A program made the position numbers and the translations under genes. From contig NZ_QZMN01000013.1 in the NCBI RefSeq assembly GCF_003702705.1, forward strand, positions 62,001 through 126,000: a DNA stretch of 64,000 bases, in the 5' to 3' direction. The notes beneath the pieces are model-generated. The model had not been told where the DNA came from. It was given only the letters and a program-made list of their open reading frames with translations, and searched no databases. Shown here piece after piece: positions 52,781 through 61,716 of this stretch (position 1 is its first letter; every line of letters begins with the position of its first letter). Source of the stretch: Ornithinimicrobium cerasi (GTDB taxonomy: Bacteria; Actinomycetota; Actinomycetes; Actinomycetales; Dermatophilaceae).

Positions 52781-53398
52781 GTGGCACGGACGGAGCAGAT
52801 CATCGCGCGCTGGGACCGGCTGGCGCAGCACTACGACCGGCGGGGGGCTCCGGTCGAACGGCGTCTGCTGGCCACCAGCAGGCCCTGGGTCGCCTCCCGG
52901 GCGCACGGCGACGTCCTCGAGGGAGCGGTCGGCACCGGCCTGAACCTTCCGCACTACGGACCGGACGCCCGGCTGACGGCCACCGACCTCAGCGAGGGCA
53001 TGCTCGAGCAGGCCCGGGCCAGGGCCTCCGAGCTGGGCCGTGAGGTCGAGCTGCTGCGGGCCGACCTGATGGACCTGCCCTTCGCCGACGGGCGGTTCGA
53101 CGCCGTCGTGTGCACCTTCGCGCTGTGCGAGGTGGCGGACGAGCGGGTGGCCGTCCGGGAGCTGGTCCGGGTGCTGCGACCCGGCGGCTCGCTGCTGCTG
53201 GCCGACCACGTCGTCGCCACCGCGCGCTGGCTGCGCGCCGTGCAGACGGCCGTGGAGGCGGTGAGCGTGCCCACGCACGGCGAGCACCTGCGCCGGCGTC
53301 CGCGGCTGGCGGTCGAGACGGCGGGGCTCACGGTCGTGGAGAGCGAGCGCAGCCCGCGAGGACTCATCGAGCGCCTCCACGCGCGCACGCCGGGGTGA
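52781..53398 (+). CDS. Class I SAM-dependent methyltransferase
   Basis: A 205-residue methyltransferase. Motif I is [15 protein letters not shown], the acidic strand-2 end is [15 protein letters not shown], and [20 protein letters not shown] and [17 protein letters not shown] are motifs II-III. It looks like the small-molecule/phospholipid type (UbiE/PmtA-like) with no target-recognition domain. The acceptor is unknown. It sits on the opposite strand between purN and purH. Confidence 0.87.
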   Translation: MARTEQIIARWDRLAQHYDRRGAPVERRLLATSRPWVASRAHGDVLEGAVGTGLNLPHYGPDARLTATDLSEGMLEQARARASELGREVELLRADLMDLPFADGRFDAVVCTFALCEVADERVAVRELVRVLRPGGSLLLADHVVATARWLRAVQTAVEAVSVPTHGEHLRRRPRLAVETAGLTVVESERSPRGLIERLHARTPG

Positions 53399-53457
53399 GC
53401 CGGCCGGAGCCCAGGCCCGGCAGGAGGACCGACGAGGGACGCGCGCGGCGCGGACCC

Positions 53458-54066
53458 TCAGGACGTGCGTCCCCGCGTGCCCCCGCGGGGACGCAGCGCC
53501 CCCGGCAGCTCCTCCACGAGCATCGCTCGCTCGACGACCTTGATGCGCGCGTGGAGGCTCTCCTCGGTGTCGCCGTCCCGGACCTCGACGGCCCGCTGGG
53601 CCAGGATCGGTCCGGTGTCCACCCCGGCGTCGACGCGGTGCAGGGTGCAGCCGGTGACCCTGACGCCGTGGGCGAGCGCGTCCCGCACGCCGTGGGCGCC
53701 GGGAAAGCTGGGCAGCAGGGCGGGGTGGGTGTTGACCACCTCGAACTCCTTCAGCACCGAGGGGCCGAGGATCCTCATAAAACCGGCGGAGACCACCGCC
53801 GCGGGGCGGTGCGCCGCGATCGCGGTGGCGAGGGCGAGGTCCCAGGCGGCCCGGTCCGCATGGTCGGCCGGCGCCACGACGAAGGTCGGTATGCCGTGCG
53901 CGCGGGCCCGGTCCAGGCCGGCGACGCCCTCCCGGTCGCTGCCGACGGCGACCACCTCGACGGGGTAGCCCGGGTCGTCGGCGGCGTCCAGGAGCGCCTG
54001 CAGCAGGGTGCCCGAGCCGGACACCAGGACGACGACGGCGTCGCGGGAGGGCGGCGGAGGTGGCAC
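53458..54066 (-). CDS. purN: Phosphoribosylglycinamide formyltransferase
   Basis: A 202-residue enzyme that transfers formyl from 10-formyl-THF to GAR in purine synthesis. FMRILGPSVLKEFEVVNTHPALLP carries the catalytic Asn and His, and GVDTGPILAQ carries the Asp. The phosphate loop reads VLVSGSGTLLQALL, with Leu where E. coli has Asn in GSN, a variation I believe is common in actinobacteria. The GTG at 54066 has TAGACT 6 nt upstream, which also contains the stop codon of the preceding DUF6350 gene. Confidence 0.94.
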   Translation of the reverse strand: MPPPPPSRDAVVVLVSGSGTLLQALLDAADDPGYPVEVVAVGSDREGVAGLDRARAHGIPTFVVAPADHADRAAWDLALATAIAAHRPAAVVSAGFMRILGPSVLKEFEVVNTHPALLPSFPGAHGVRDALAHGVRVTGCTLHRVDAGVDTGPILAQRAVEVRDGDTEESLHARIKVVERAMLVEELPGALRPRGGTRGRTS

Positions 54067-54072
54067 GTGGCC

Positions 54073-54078
54073 AGTCTA
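54073..54078 (-). promoter_or_regulatory. -10 element of purN, containing the DUF6350 stop codon
   Basis: TAGACT on the minus strand, 6 nt before the GTG at 54066. Its TAG ends the upstream gene. Confidence 0.5.
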
Positions 54079-55410
54079 GGTTCGGGCCCTGGTCCCTGCC
54101 CGGGGCCTCCCCCGGAACGCGGTGCGCGCCCGCATGAGGTGCAGCACGCTGACGACGAGCACCGCGCCGACCGCGACCTCGGCGGTGAGCAGGCCGGCGA
54201 ACCTCCACGGCTGCACGCCGACGGTCCCCAGGAGCCCGGGGGTGAGCCCACCGGTCGACATCCAGCCGAGCAGGAGGGCCACGGCTCCGACGACGAGGGA
54301 GCCGAACAGCGCGATCTGCGTCTTGGTCCACCAGCTCGACAGCCGGGACGCCGCGCCGGCCGCCCGGTAGCCGAGCCAGCCGCCGGCCACGAGCGGCACG
54401 AGCGCCATCGCCCACAGCCCCGGCGGCAGGGCACCGGGCTCCGGGAGCGCCCCGAGGGCCGGCAGCACCGGGAGGTCACCGGGGGTGGACTCGGTCCAGC
54501 CGACGTGCACGGTCCCCACCTGGACCCCGGCGCCGGTCAGCCAGGACAGCGCCCAGACCATGACGTTGGGCAGGGCGAGCAGCTGGGCGACCGAGAGGAC
54601 TGCGGTGCCCACCACACCCGCGTCCAGGGTGTCGTAGAGGGTGAGCACCCGGTCCCCGCGGATGAGCAGGATCCCGACGACGAGCAGGAAGCACACGGCG
54701 GCCAGCCCCACCAGGACCTCGACCGCGGCGGGGACCCCGCGGCTGACCAGGACAGGCGTGCGGGCACGGACCCACCGCAGCCCGGCGTCGACCGCCGGAT
54801 GGTCGTCGCGGCGGTGCTCGACCCACCAGACGAGCACCACGCCGACCAGGGGGACGAGGACCGCGCCGGGCACCAGGCTGGGCAGCCAGACGGGAGCCAG
54901 CCCGAAGCTCGCCGTGTGGGCCAGGAGGAGGCCCGCGACGACATACCCGAGGACGAAGGCGGTGGCGTCCTCGCCGCCGAGCGCGTGCCACGCCGCCCGC
55001 CACCCGCCGATGCGCGGTACGCGTGCCATCACGTCGGGACGGTTGAGGACCACCTGGCGGGCGGCGTACCAGGTCAGCAGGACCAGCCCCGCGGTGAGGA
55101 TCAGGGGGGCCAGGACGACGTCGGCGTCGGCGGTGCGCACCTCGGCGCGGTGCGCCAGCGCCCAGAGGTCGACCGAGACCCCCGTCGTCTGCCAGAAGGT
55201 CGCGGTGCTGCGCTCGTCGGCCAGCCAGGTCAGCAGCGTCGGCAGCGCGACGGCGATGACGCCCAGGGCGACGCACGCCGCGCCCGCCACCATCGCGACG
55301 AGCAGCTCGAGCGAGCGGCCGAGCGTCAGGCCGGGGGTCGGGTCGGTGGCGGGGAGCTGGTCCGGGGCCGAGGTCTCGGGTCGCTGCAGCAGAGTCATGA
55401 CGCTGACCAT
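54076..55410 (-). CDS. DUF6350 multi-pass membrane protein
   Basis: A 444-residue protein with about ten to eleven hydrophobic helices (LLVAMVAGAACVALGVIAVAL, VVLAPLILTAGLVLLTWYAA, VLVPLVGVVLVWWVEHRR and others) and a short basic C terminus. DUF6350 proteins are actinobacterial membrane proteins that regularly precede purN; no transport or enzymatic motif is visible. A second Met at residue 5 is an alternative start. Confidence 0.83.
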   Translation of the reverse strand: MVSVMTLLQRPETSAPDQLPATDPTPGLTLGRSLELLVAMVAGAACVALGVIAVALPTLLTWLADERSTATFWQTTGVSVDLWALAHRAEVRTADADVVLAPLILTAGLVLLTWYAARQVVLNRPDVMARVPRIGGWRAAWHALGGEDATAFVLGYVVAGLLLAHTASFGLAPVWLPSLVPGAVLVPLVGVVLVWWVEHRRDDHPAVDAGLRWVRARTPVLVSRGVPAAVEVLVGLAAVCFLLVVGILLIRGDRVLTLYDTLDAGVVGTAVLSVAQLLALPNVMVWALSWLTGAGVQVGTVHVGWTESTPGDLPVLPALGALPEPGALPPGLWAMALVPLVAGGWLGYRAAGAASRLSSWWTKTQIALFGSLVVGAVALLLGWMSTGGLTPGLLGTVGVQPWRFAGLLTAEVAVGAVLVVSVLHLMRARTAFRGRPRAGTRART

Positions 55411-55459
55411 GGTCGCCCGCGCGACGGACGGCGCCCGGGAGGCGCGCCGGGAGTATGCC

Positions 55460-55493
55460 CGAGGGCGGCACCCCGCGTGGGGTGCCGCCCTCG
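55460..55493 (-). terminator. Terminator after sucD
   Basis: 15-bp perfect arms CGAGGGCGGCACCCC and complement with loop GCGT, about 58 nt past the sucD stop. No T-tract follows. Confidence 0.8.
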
Positions 55494-55550
55494 GCCTGCT
55501 CCGCCGCCAGGGACCTCCGGGATCGCTGCCGGCCGTGCGGGACCCGTGCC

Positions 55551-56441
55551 TCAGGCGAGGGTCTCGATGACCTCGCGCATGAGCCGTGCCGTCTCCGACG
55601 GGGTCTTGCCGACCTTGACGCCGGCGGCCTCGAGGGCCTCCTTCTTGGCGGCGGCGGTGCCCGAGGAGCCGGAGACGATCGCCCCGGCGTGACCCATCGT
55701 CTTGCCCTCCGGCGCGGTGAAGCCAGCCACGTAGCCGACGACCGGCTTGGTGACGTGCTCCTGGATGTAGGCCGCGGCGCGCTCCTCGGCGTCGCCGCCG
55801 ATCTCCCCGATCATGACGATGGCCGCGGTCTCCGGGTCCGACTCGAACGCCTCGAGGCAGTCGATGTGCGTGGTGCCGATGACGGGGTCACCCCCGATGC
55901 CGACGGCGGTCGAGAAGCCGATCTCCCGCAGCTCGTACATCATCTGGTAGGTGAGCGTGCCGGACTTGGACACCAGGCCGATCCGGCCCGGACCGGCGAT
56001 GTCGGCCGGGATGATCCCGGCGTTGGACTGCCCGGGGCTGATCAGGCCGGGGCAGTTCGGGCCGATGATCCGGGTCGTGCCCTTGTCGCGGCTGTAGGCG
56101 TAGAACTCGGCGGTGTCGCGCACCGCGATGCCCTCGGTGATGACGACGAGCAGGGGCATCGCGGCGTCGACGGCCTCGACGACCGCGTCCTTGGCGAACT
56201 TCGGGGGGACGAAGACGACCGAGACGTTCGCCCCGGTCGCCTCCATCGCCTCGGCGACGGTCCCGAAGACCGGCACCTGCACGCCGTTCTCGAAGTCGAC
56301 GGTGGTGCCTGCCTTGCGCGGGTTGACCCCGCCGACGACGGCGGTGCCGGAGGTGAGCATGCGCTGGGTGTGCTTCATGCCCTCGGAGCCGGTCATGCCC
56401 TGGACGATGACCCTGGAGTCGGAGTTGAGGAAGATAGCCAT
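55551..56441 (-). CDS. sucD: Succinyl-CoA synthetase alpha subunit
   Basis: A 296-residue subunit that binds CoA and carries the phosphohistidine ([14 protein letters not shown]). [38 protein letters not shown] and [20 protein letters not shown] are diagnostic. Together with sucC it converts succinyl-CoA to succinate with NTP formation. It starts 40 nt after sucC; the frame runs further upstream, but the ATG at 56441 matches the family N terminus [15 protein letters not shown]. Confidence 0.96.
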   Translation of the reverse strand: MAIFLNSDSRVIVQGMTGSEGMKHTQRMLTSGTAVVGGVNPRKAGTTVDFENGVQVPVFGTVAEAMEATGANVSVVFVPPKFAKDAVVEAVDAAMPLLVVITEGIAVRDTAEFYAYSRDKGTTRIIGPNCPGLISPGQSNAGIIPADIAGPGRIGLVSKSGTLTYQMMYELREIGFSTAVGIGGDPVIGTTHIDCLEAFESDPETAAIVMIGEIGGDAEERAAAYIQEHVTKPVVGYVAGFTAPEGKTMGHAGAIVSGSSGTAAAKKEALEAAGVKVGKTPSETARLMREVIETLA

Positions 56442-56481
56442 GTGGTCTCGGAGTTCCTTCGGTAGGTCGCGGTCGGGGCGG

Positions 56482-57666
56482 TCAGTTGGCGGCGGCCAGC
56501 TCGGCGGCCCGTCGGGCGGCGCCGTCCATGGTCTCCTCGATGAAGACCAGCGGGTGGTTCGCCTCGGCGAGGATGCGTCGGCCCTCCTCCACGTTGTTGC
56601 CGTCGAGACGGACGACGAGCGGCTTGTTCTCCTCGTCGCCGAGGATCTCCAGGGCCTTGACGATGCCGTTGGCGACCGCGTCGCAGGAGGTGATGCCGCC
56701 GAAGACGTTGACGAACACCGATTTGACCTGGTCGTCACCGAGGATGACGTGCAGTCCGTTGGCCATCACCTCGGCGGAGGCGCCGCCCCCGATGTCGAGG
56801 AAGTTCGCCGGCTTGGCTGCCCCTCCGGTGTGGTCCTCGCCGGCATAGGCGACGACGTCCAGGGTGGACATCACGAGCCCGGCGCCGTTGCCGATGATGC
56901 CGACGTTGCCGTCCAGCTTGACGTAGTTGAGGCCGAGCTCCTTGGCCTGTGCCTCGAGCGGGTCGGTGGAGGCCTTGTCCTCGAGCTCGGCGTGGTGCGC
57001 CTGACGGAAGTCGGCGTTGGCGTCCAGGGTCACCTTGCCGTCGAGCGCGACGATGTCGCCGGCCTCGGTCTTCACCAGCGGGTTGACCTCGACGAGCGTG
57101 GCGTCCTCGTCCCGGTAGACCGCCCACAGCTGCTGCAGGACGGGGACGATCTTCGCGCCGGTCTCCGCGTCGAAGCCGGCCCGCTCGACGATCTCGCGCG
57201 CCTTGGCCTCGTCGATCCCGGTGTTGGCGTCGACCTCGACCCGCGCCAGCGCCTCGGGGCGCTCGACGGCCAGCTGCTCGATGTCCATGCCGCCCTCCAC
57301 GGAGCACATGGCGAGCAGCGAGCGGTTGGTCCGGTCGAGCAGGACGGAGAAGTAGTACTCCTCGGCGATCTGCGCGCCCTGGGCGATCATCACGCGGTGG
57401 ACGGTGTGGCCCTTGATGTCCATCCCCAGGATCTGCTCGGCCGCCGCCCGCGCCTCCTCGGCGCTCCTGGCGACCTTGACCCCGCCGGCCTTGCCACGGC
57501 CACCGGTCTTGACCTGCGCCTTGACGACGGTCACGCCGCCGGATCGCTGCCCGATCTCCTGCGCCGCGGCGAGCGCCTCCTCGGGCGTGTCGGCCGTGGC
57601 ACCGGCGAGCACGGGGACACCGTGCTTCTCGAACATGTCACGTGCCTGGTACTCGAACAGATCCAC
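56482..57666 (-). CDS. sucC: Succinyl-CoA synthetase beta subunit
   Basis: A 394-residue ATP-grasp subunit that binds the nucleotide. [57 protein letters not shown] and [19 protein letters not shown] are diagnostic. The GTG start is preceded by GGGAAG. It lies 70 bp downstream of the stand-alone B12-binding mutase subunit, so a succinyl-CoA-producing activity is encoded beside a succinyl-CoA-using one. Confidence 0.96.
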   Translation of the reverse strand: MDLFEYQARDMFEKHGVPVLAGATADTPEEALAAAQEIGQRSGGVTVVKAQVKTGGRGKAGGVKVARSAEEARAAAEQILGMDIKGHTVHRVMIAQGAQIAEEYYFSVLLDRTNRSLLAMCSVEGGMDIEQLAVERPEALARVEVDANTGIDEAKAREIVERAGFDAETGAKIVPVLQQLWAVYRDEDATLVEVNPLVKTEAGDIVALDGKVTLDANADFRQAHHAELEDKASTDPLEAQAKELGLNYVKLDGNVGIIGNGAGLVMSTLDVVAYAGEDHTGGAAKPANFLDIGGGASAEVMANGLHVILGDDQVKSVFVNVFGGITSCDAVANGIVKALEILGDEENKPLVVRLDGNNVEEGRRILAEANHPLVFIEETMDGAARRAAELAAAN

Positions 57667-57736
57667 AGGTCAGCTTCCCATCGTGTGTGTGAGTGGTGGG
57701 TCGGAAGGACGGGGGTGTGCTGCGGGCCCCGTGCGC

Positions 57737-58165
57737 TCAGGCGGGCCCGCTCGGGGGTTCGGGGTCGTCACCGGCCAGGTGCTCGCGCACCCACCGGGTG
57801 ATGTCGGACGTGCTGGCGCCGGGGGTGAACACCTCCGCCACCCCCATCTCCCGCAGGGCTGCGACGTCGTCCTGGGGGATGATCCCGCCGCCGAAGACCA
57901 CGATGTCGCGCGCGTCCTGCTCCTCGAGCAGGTCCAGGACCCGTCGGAACAGGGTCAGGTGGGCGCCGGAGAGCACCGACATGCCGATGCCGTCGGCGTC
58001 CTCGGCGACCGCCGCCGCGACGATCTGCTCGGGGGTCTGGTGCAGCCCGGTGTAGATCACCTCCACGCCCGCGTCCCGCAGGGCTCTTGCCACGACCTTG
58101 GCACCCCGGTCGTGGCCGTCGAGACCGGGCTTGGCCACGACCACGCGCAACGGTGAGGACGACAT
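57737..58165 (-). CDS. Cobalamin-binding subunit of methylmalonyl-CoA mutase
   Basis: A 142-residue Rossmann-like B12 domain. DGHDRG supplies Asp16-His18-Gly21, the DxHxxG motif whose His replaces the lower axial ligand of B12. GMSVLSGAH (SxL) and [12 protein letters not shown] (GG) complete the site. Size and sequence match small subunits of split acyl-CoA mutases, so the partner is most likely the B12-less catalytic subunit at 41731-43314. The alternative is a different mutase elsewhere in the genome. The ATG at 58165 has TATCCT 7 nt upstream. Confidence 0.88.
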   Translation of the reverse strand: MSSSPLRVVVAKPGLDGHDRGAKVVARALRDAGVEVIYTGLHQTPEQIVAAAVAEDADGIGMSVLSGAHLTLFRRVLDLLEEQDARDIVVFGGGIIPQDDVAALREMGVAEVFTPGASTSDITRWVREHLAGDDPEPPSGPA

Positions 58166-58172
58166 GGCCCGC

Positions 58173-58178
58173 AGGATA
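58173..58178 (-). promoter_or_regulatory. -10 element of the B12-subunit gene (leaderless geometry)
   Basis: TATCCT on the minus strand, 7 nt before the ATG at 58165. Confidence 0.5.
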
Positions 58179-58247
58179 TCGCAGGGTCACGCCGGGCCCG
58201 ACGGCCGTCGCGCCAGGCGTGAGGGATCGGTGCTGGTGGCAGCCGCG

Positions 58248-60770
58248 CTACAGCTTCTCCAGCGGGGCGACCCGGACGAGGAGGCGCTTCACGCCGGTCT
58301 CCCCGCCAAAGTCCACGTGGGCCATCGTGTGCTTGCCGGTCCCCTCGACCCGGACGACGGTGCCGAGCCCGAACGAGTCGTGGTTGACCCGGTCACCGGT
58401 CGACAGCCTCTCCAGCTCGGTGGTCTCGGCCTCGCTCCGCTCCCGGCGCTGCGCGCGGCCGCGCGGGTCGAGGCGCACGACGTCCGGCCGGCCGGCATAC
58501 CCTCCGGACCAGCCCGTCCCCTCCGAGGCCGATCGACGGCCGCCGAAGCTGGACCGGTCGGCGTCGGTGCGCTCCCAGGTGAGGAGTTCCTCGGGGATCT
58601 CGTCGAGGAAGCGGGACGGCGGGTGGTACTGGGGCGCGCCGAAGGCCGCCCTGCTCCCCGCGCGCGAGAGGTGCAGCTGCTCGCGGGCCCGGGTGATACC
58701 GACGTAGGCGAGGCGCCGCTCCTCCTCCAGCTCGCCGGGGTCGTCGAGGCTGCGCTGGTGCGGGAAGGTGCCGTCCTCGAGGCCGGTGAGGAAGACCACC
58801 GGGAACTCCAGCCCCTTGGCGGTGTGCAGGGTCATGAGCGTCACCACCCCCGACGACTCGTCGCCCTCGGGGATCTCGTCCGCGTCGGCGACGAGGGAGA
58901 CCTGCTCGAGGAAGTCGACGAGCCCGCCCTCGGGGTAGTTCTCGTCGAACTCGCGGGCGACCGAGACGAGCTCGGCGAGGTTCTCCACCCTGGTCTCGTC
59001 CTGGGGGTCCGGGCTGGCCCGCAGCTCGGCGAGGTAGCCGGACCGGTCGAGGATCGCCTCGAGGAGGTCGGCCACCCCGGCGTCCTCGTCCGCAGCGACC
59101 TGGCCCAGCTCCTCGAGCAGGGCGGTGAAGCCGGTGATCGCGGCGACCGACCGCGTCGCGATGGCCGGGGCGTCCCCGGCCCGGCCCAGGGCTGCGACGA
59201 AGGGGATCCGCTCCCGCTCGGCCAGCGCCGACACCGCGCCGACGGCCCGGTCCCCGATGCCTCGCTTGGGGGTGTTGAGGATGCGCCGCAGGTTGACGTC
59301 GTCGGCGGGGTTGGCGAGGACGCGCAGGTAGGCGAGCGCGTCCTTGACCTCCCGGCGCTCGTAGAACCGGGTGCCGCCGACCACCTTGTAGGGCAGCCCG
59401 GTGCGGACCAGCACCTCCTCCAGCGCCCGGGACTGGGCGTTGGTGCGGTAGAAGACGGCCACGTCACCGGGTCGCACGCCCCGCTCGTCCCCGAGCTGGT
59501 CGATCCGGCGGGCCACGAACGAGGCCTCGTCGTGCTCGCTGTCCGCGACGTAGCCGACGATCCGCCCGCCCTCTCCGGCGTCGGTCCACAGCCGCTTCTC
59601 GCGTCGGCCGGGGTTGCGCGCGATCACCGCGTTCGCGGCGGAGAGGATGGTGGCGGTGGAGCGGTAGTTCTGCTCCAGGAGGATCGTCCGGGCCTCGGGG
59701 TAGTCCTCCTCGAACTCGACGATGTTGCGGATCGTCGCGCCCCGGAAGGCGTAGATCGACTGGTCCGCGTCACCGACGACGCACAGCTCGGCGGGCGGGA
59801 GCGCCCGCTCGCCCCCGTCCACGATGTCGCCCAGGGTGCCGACCAGCTCCCGGACCAGCGCGTACTGCGCGTGGTTGGTGTCCTGGTACTCGTCGACCAG
59901 CACGTGGCGGAAGCGGCGGCGGTAGTGCTCCCGCACGTCGGGGAACGCGCGGAGCAGGTGGACGGTGGTGGAGATGATGTCGTCGAAGTCGAGGGCGTTG
60001 GCCGCCCGCAGCCGCCGCTGGTAGAGGGTGTAGGCCTCGGCGACCTTCTGCTCGTAGGGGTTGTTGCCGACCTGCGCGGCGAAGGCCTCGTCGTCGACCA
60101 GCTCGTTCTTGGCGTTGGACACCTTCGCCAGGAACGCCCGCGCGGGGTAGCGCTTGGGATCGAGGTCGAGGTCGCGGATGACCATGCCCATCAGCCGCTG
60201 GCTGTCGGCCGCGTCGTAGATGGAGAACGAGGAGCGCAACCCGGCGGTCTGCGCCTCCCGGCGCAGGATGCGCACGCAGGCCGAGTGGAAGGTGGAGACC
60301 CACATGACCTTCGCGCGGGGGCCGACGAGGGCCTGCACCCGCTCGCGCATCTCGGCGGCCGCCTTGTTGGTGAAGGTGATGGCGAGGACCTGGCCGGGGT
60401 GCACGTGCCGGTGCGCCAGCAGGTAGGCGACCCGGTGCGTGAGCACGCGCGTCTTGCCGGAGCCGGCGCCCGCGACGATGAGCAGCGGGCTGCCCTCGTG
60501 GGTGACCGCCCGCCGCTGCGGCTCGTTCAGGCCCGCGAGCAGCTCCGCCACGGAGCGGGAGCCCTGCGCGTCCTGGTCCTCCCCTGCCTCGGGGGCCCAC
60601 CCTGTCGCCCGTCCGGCACCCTGCGGGGCGTCGCGCCCCTCGACCGCCCAGGCCGGCACGCCCCGGGAGTCGACGACGTGGCCGTCGTCCTCCGGGTGGC
60701 CGCTGGCCGCCCCCGGGGGCAACGACGGCAGCGGGAGGTCGAAGGACAGGTGGTCGAAGAGGCTGCTCAT
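58248..60770 (-). CDS. pcrA: ATP-dependent DNA helicase PcrA/UvrD
   Basis: An 840-residue superfamily 1A 3'-5' helicase for repair and replication restart. The Q motif is LNEPQRRAV, Walker A is AGAGSGKT at about 100-107, and TFTNKAAAEMRERV is motif Ia. HVLVDEYQDTNHAQY is motif II, GDADQSIYAFRGA motif III, QNYRSTATIL motif IV, LMTLHTAKGLEFPVVFL motif V, and AYVGITRAREQL motif VI. A 75-residue low-complexity N-terminal extension precedes the core. The C terminus has the Tudor-like element VNHDSFGLGTVVRVEG. TAGGAT lies 9 nt before the ATG. Confidence 0.96.
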   Translation of the reverse strand: MSSLFDHLSFDLPLPSLPPGAASGHPEDDGHVVDSRGVPAWAVEGRDAPQGAGRATGWAPEAGEDQDAQGSRSVAELLAGLNEPQRRAVTHEGSPLLIVAGAGSGKTRVLTHRVAYLLAHRHVHPGQVLAITFTNKAAAEMRERVQALVGPRAKVMWVSTFHSACVRILRREAQTAGLRSSFSIYDAADSQRLMGMVIRDLDLDPKRYPARAFLAKVSNAKNELVDDEAFAAQVGNNPYEQKVAEAYTLYQRRLRAANALDFDDIISTTVHLLRAFPDVREHYRRRFRHVLVDEYQDTNHAQYALVRELVGTLGDIVDGGERALPPAELCVVGDADQSIYAFRGATIRNIVEFEEDYPEARTILLEQNYRSTATILSAANAVIARNPGRREKRLWTDAGEGGRIVGYVADSEHDEASFVARRIDQLGDERGVRPGDVAVFYRTNAQSRALEEVLVRTGLPYKVVGGTRFYERREVKDALAYLRVLANPADDVNLRRILNTPKRGIGDRAVGAVSALAERERIPFVAALGRAGDAPAIATRSVAAITGFTALLEELGQVAADEDAGVADLLEAILDRSGYLAELRASPDPQDETRVENLAELVSVAREFDENYPEGGLVDFLEQVSLVADADEIPEGDESSGVVTLMTLHTAKGLEFPVVFLTGLEDGTFPHQRSLDDPGELEEERRLAYVGITRAREQLHLSRAGSRAAFGAPQYHPPSRFLDEIPEELLTWERTDADRSSFGGRRSASEGTGWSGGYAGRPDVVRLDPRGRAQRRERSEAETTELERLSTGDRVNHDSFGLGTVVRVEGTGKHTMAHVDFGGETGVKRLLVRVAPLEKL

Positions 60771-60779
60771 GCTGCGGCC

Positions 60780-60785
60780 ATCCTA
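60780..60785 (-). promoter_or_regulatory. -10 element of pcrA
   Basis: TAGGAT on the minus strand, 9 nt before the ATG at 60770. Confidence 0.4.
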
Positions 60786-60880
60786 GGCGCGCCCACCGAC
60801 ACGACCTGTCCCTCGTCCCCAGCCCCTCGACATACCCTTGACCGCGTGATCTCTTCCCCCGCGACCCAGGACGGACGCGT

Positions 60881-61273
60881 GTGAACGGCTCCTCCGCCTA
60901 CCTCGACCCCCCCACCCTGGTGCTGCTCCTGGGCGGGATGGCCGTGGCCCTGGTGACCCTCGTGGCGGGGTTGAACGGGCGGGCGCCGGGCCGCGTCACG
61001 GTGGGTCTGACCGCCCTGCTCCAGGCGGCGGTGCTGGCCTACGCCGGCCTCTACCTCCTCCGGCAGCTGCGCGGCGAGTCGCCCGTGGGTCCGGCGTGGG
61101 AGCTGTGGGCCTACCTGGTCACGGTGCTCCTCCTGCCCGCGCTGGCCCTCGTCTGGGCGCGTGAGGAGCGCACGCGCTGGAGCACCTTCGTGCTGGCGGT
61201 GGCGGCGTTCACCGTCGCCGTCATGGCGGCCCGCAGCGCGCAGATCTGGTACGGCGTCGGGATGCTCCCGTGA
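60881..61273 (+). CDS. Small membrane protein, four helices
   Basis: A 130-residue protein with hydrophobic segments LVLLLGGMAVALVTLVAGL, VGLTALLQAAVLAYAGLYLL, WAYLVTVLLLPALALVW and TFVLAVAAFTVAVMAAR. I do not recognise a family. It overlaps the next gene as GTGA and forms a three-gene operon with it and the LPG-synthase-like protein, so it may assist that protein. Confidence 0.75.
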   Translation: MNGSSAYLDPPTLVLLLGGMAVALVTLVAGLNGRAPGRVTVGLTALLQAAVLAYAGLYLLRQLRGESPVGPAWELWAYLVTVLLLPALALVWAREERTRWSTFVLAVAAFTVAVMAARSAQIWYGVGMLP

Positions 61274-61716
61274 GGCGTCCGGCCGCGGACGACGGCGACC
61301 GCCGGCACGGCCCGGGCCGTGTCATCCTCGCCCTCTACCTCATCTTCGTCATCGGGACCGTGTCCCGGTCGGCCGCGCAGATCTCCACCCGCTTCGACGA
61401 GGCACCCCTGGCCTACTCCCTCTCCGCCCTGGCCGCCGCGGTGTATGTCGTCGCGCTGGTCTCCCTGTCCCGCGCCGGGCGCCGGGCCTGGTGGGTGAGC
61501 CTCGTGGCGCTGTCGGTCGAGCTGGCGGGGGTGCTCGTCGTGGGCACCTGGAGCTACGTCGCGCCCGAGATGTTCCCGGACGCCACCGTGTGGAGCCACT
61601 TCGGGCGGGGCTACCTCTTCATCCCGCTGGTCCTGCCGGTGGCCGGCCTGTGGTGGCTGCTGTCCGAGCGCGGGGCGCGGGCACGCCCGGTGCCTGTCGA
61701 GCAGGGGAGCCGGTGA
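61270..61716 (+). CDS. Small membrane protein, four helices
   Basis: A 148-residue protein. A charged N terminus (RRPAADDGDRRHG) is followed by helices VILALYLIFVIGTV, LAYSLSALAAAVYVVALVSL, WWVSLVALSVELAGVLVVGTW and YLFIPLVLPVAGLWWLL. No motif is recognised. It overlaps both neighbours by 4 bp, so it is translationally coupled to them. Confidence 0.75.
   Translation: MRRPAADDGDRRHGPGRVILALYLIFVIGTVSRSAAQISTRFDEAPLAYSLSALAAAVYVVALVSLSRAGRRAWWVSLVALSVELAGVLVVGTWSYVAPEMFPDATVWSHFGRGYLFIPLVLPVAGLWWLLSERGARARPVPVEQGSR

Noticed and set aside
53110-55692. An 860-codon plus-strand open frame opposite purN and DUF6350
   Set aside because: The translation is Arg/Gly/Asp-rich low complexity with no domain, while the opposite strand encodes purN and a membrane protein with clear features.
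60833-60838. TACCCT as a leaderless promoter for the small membrane protein at 60881
   Set aside because: The nearby GTG at 60846 is out of frame with that gene, and the true start is 43 nt downstream.
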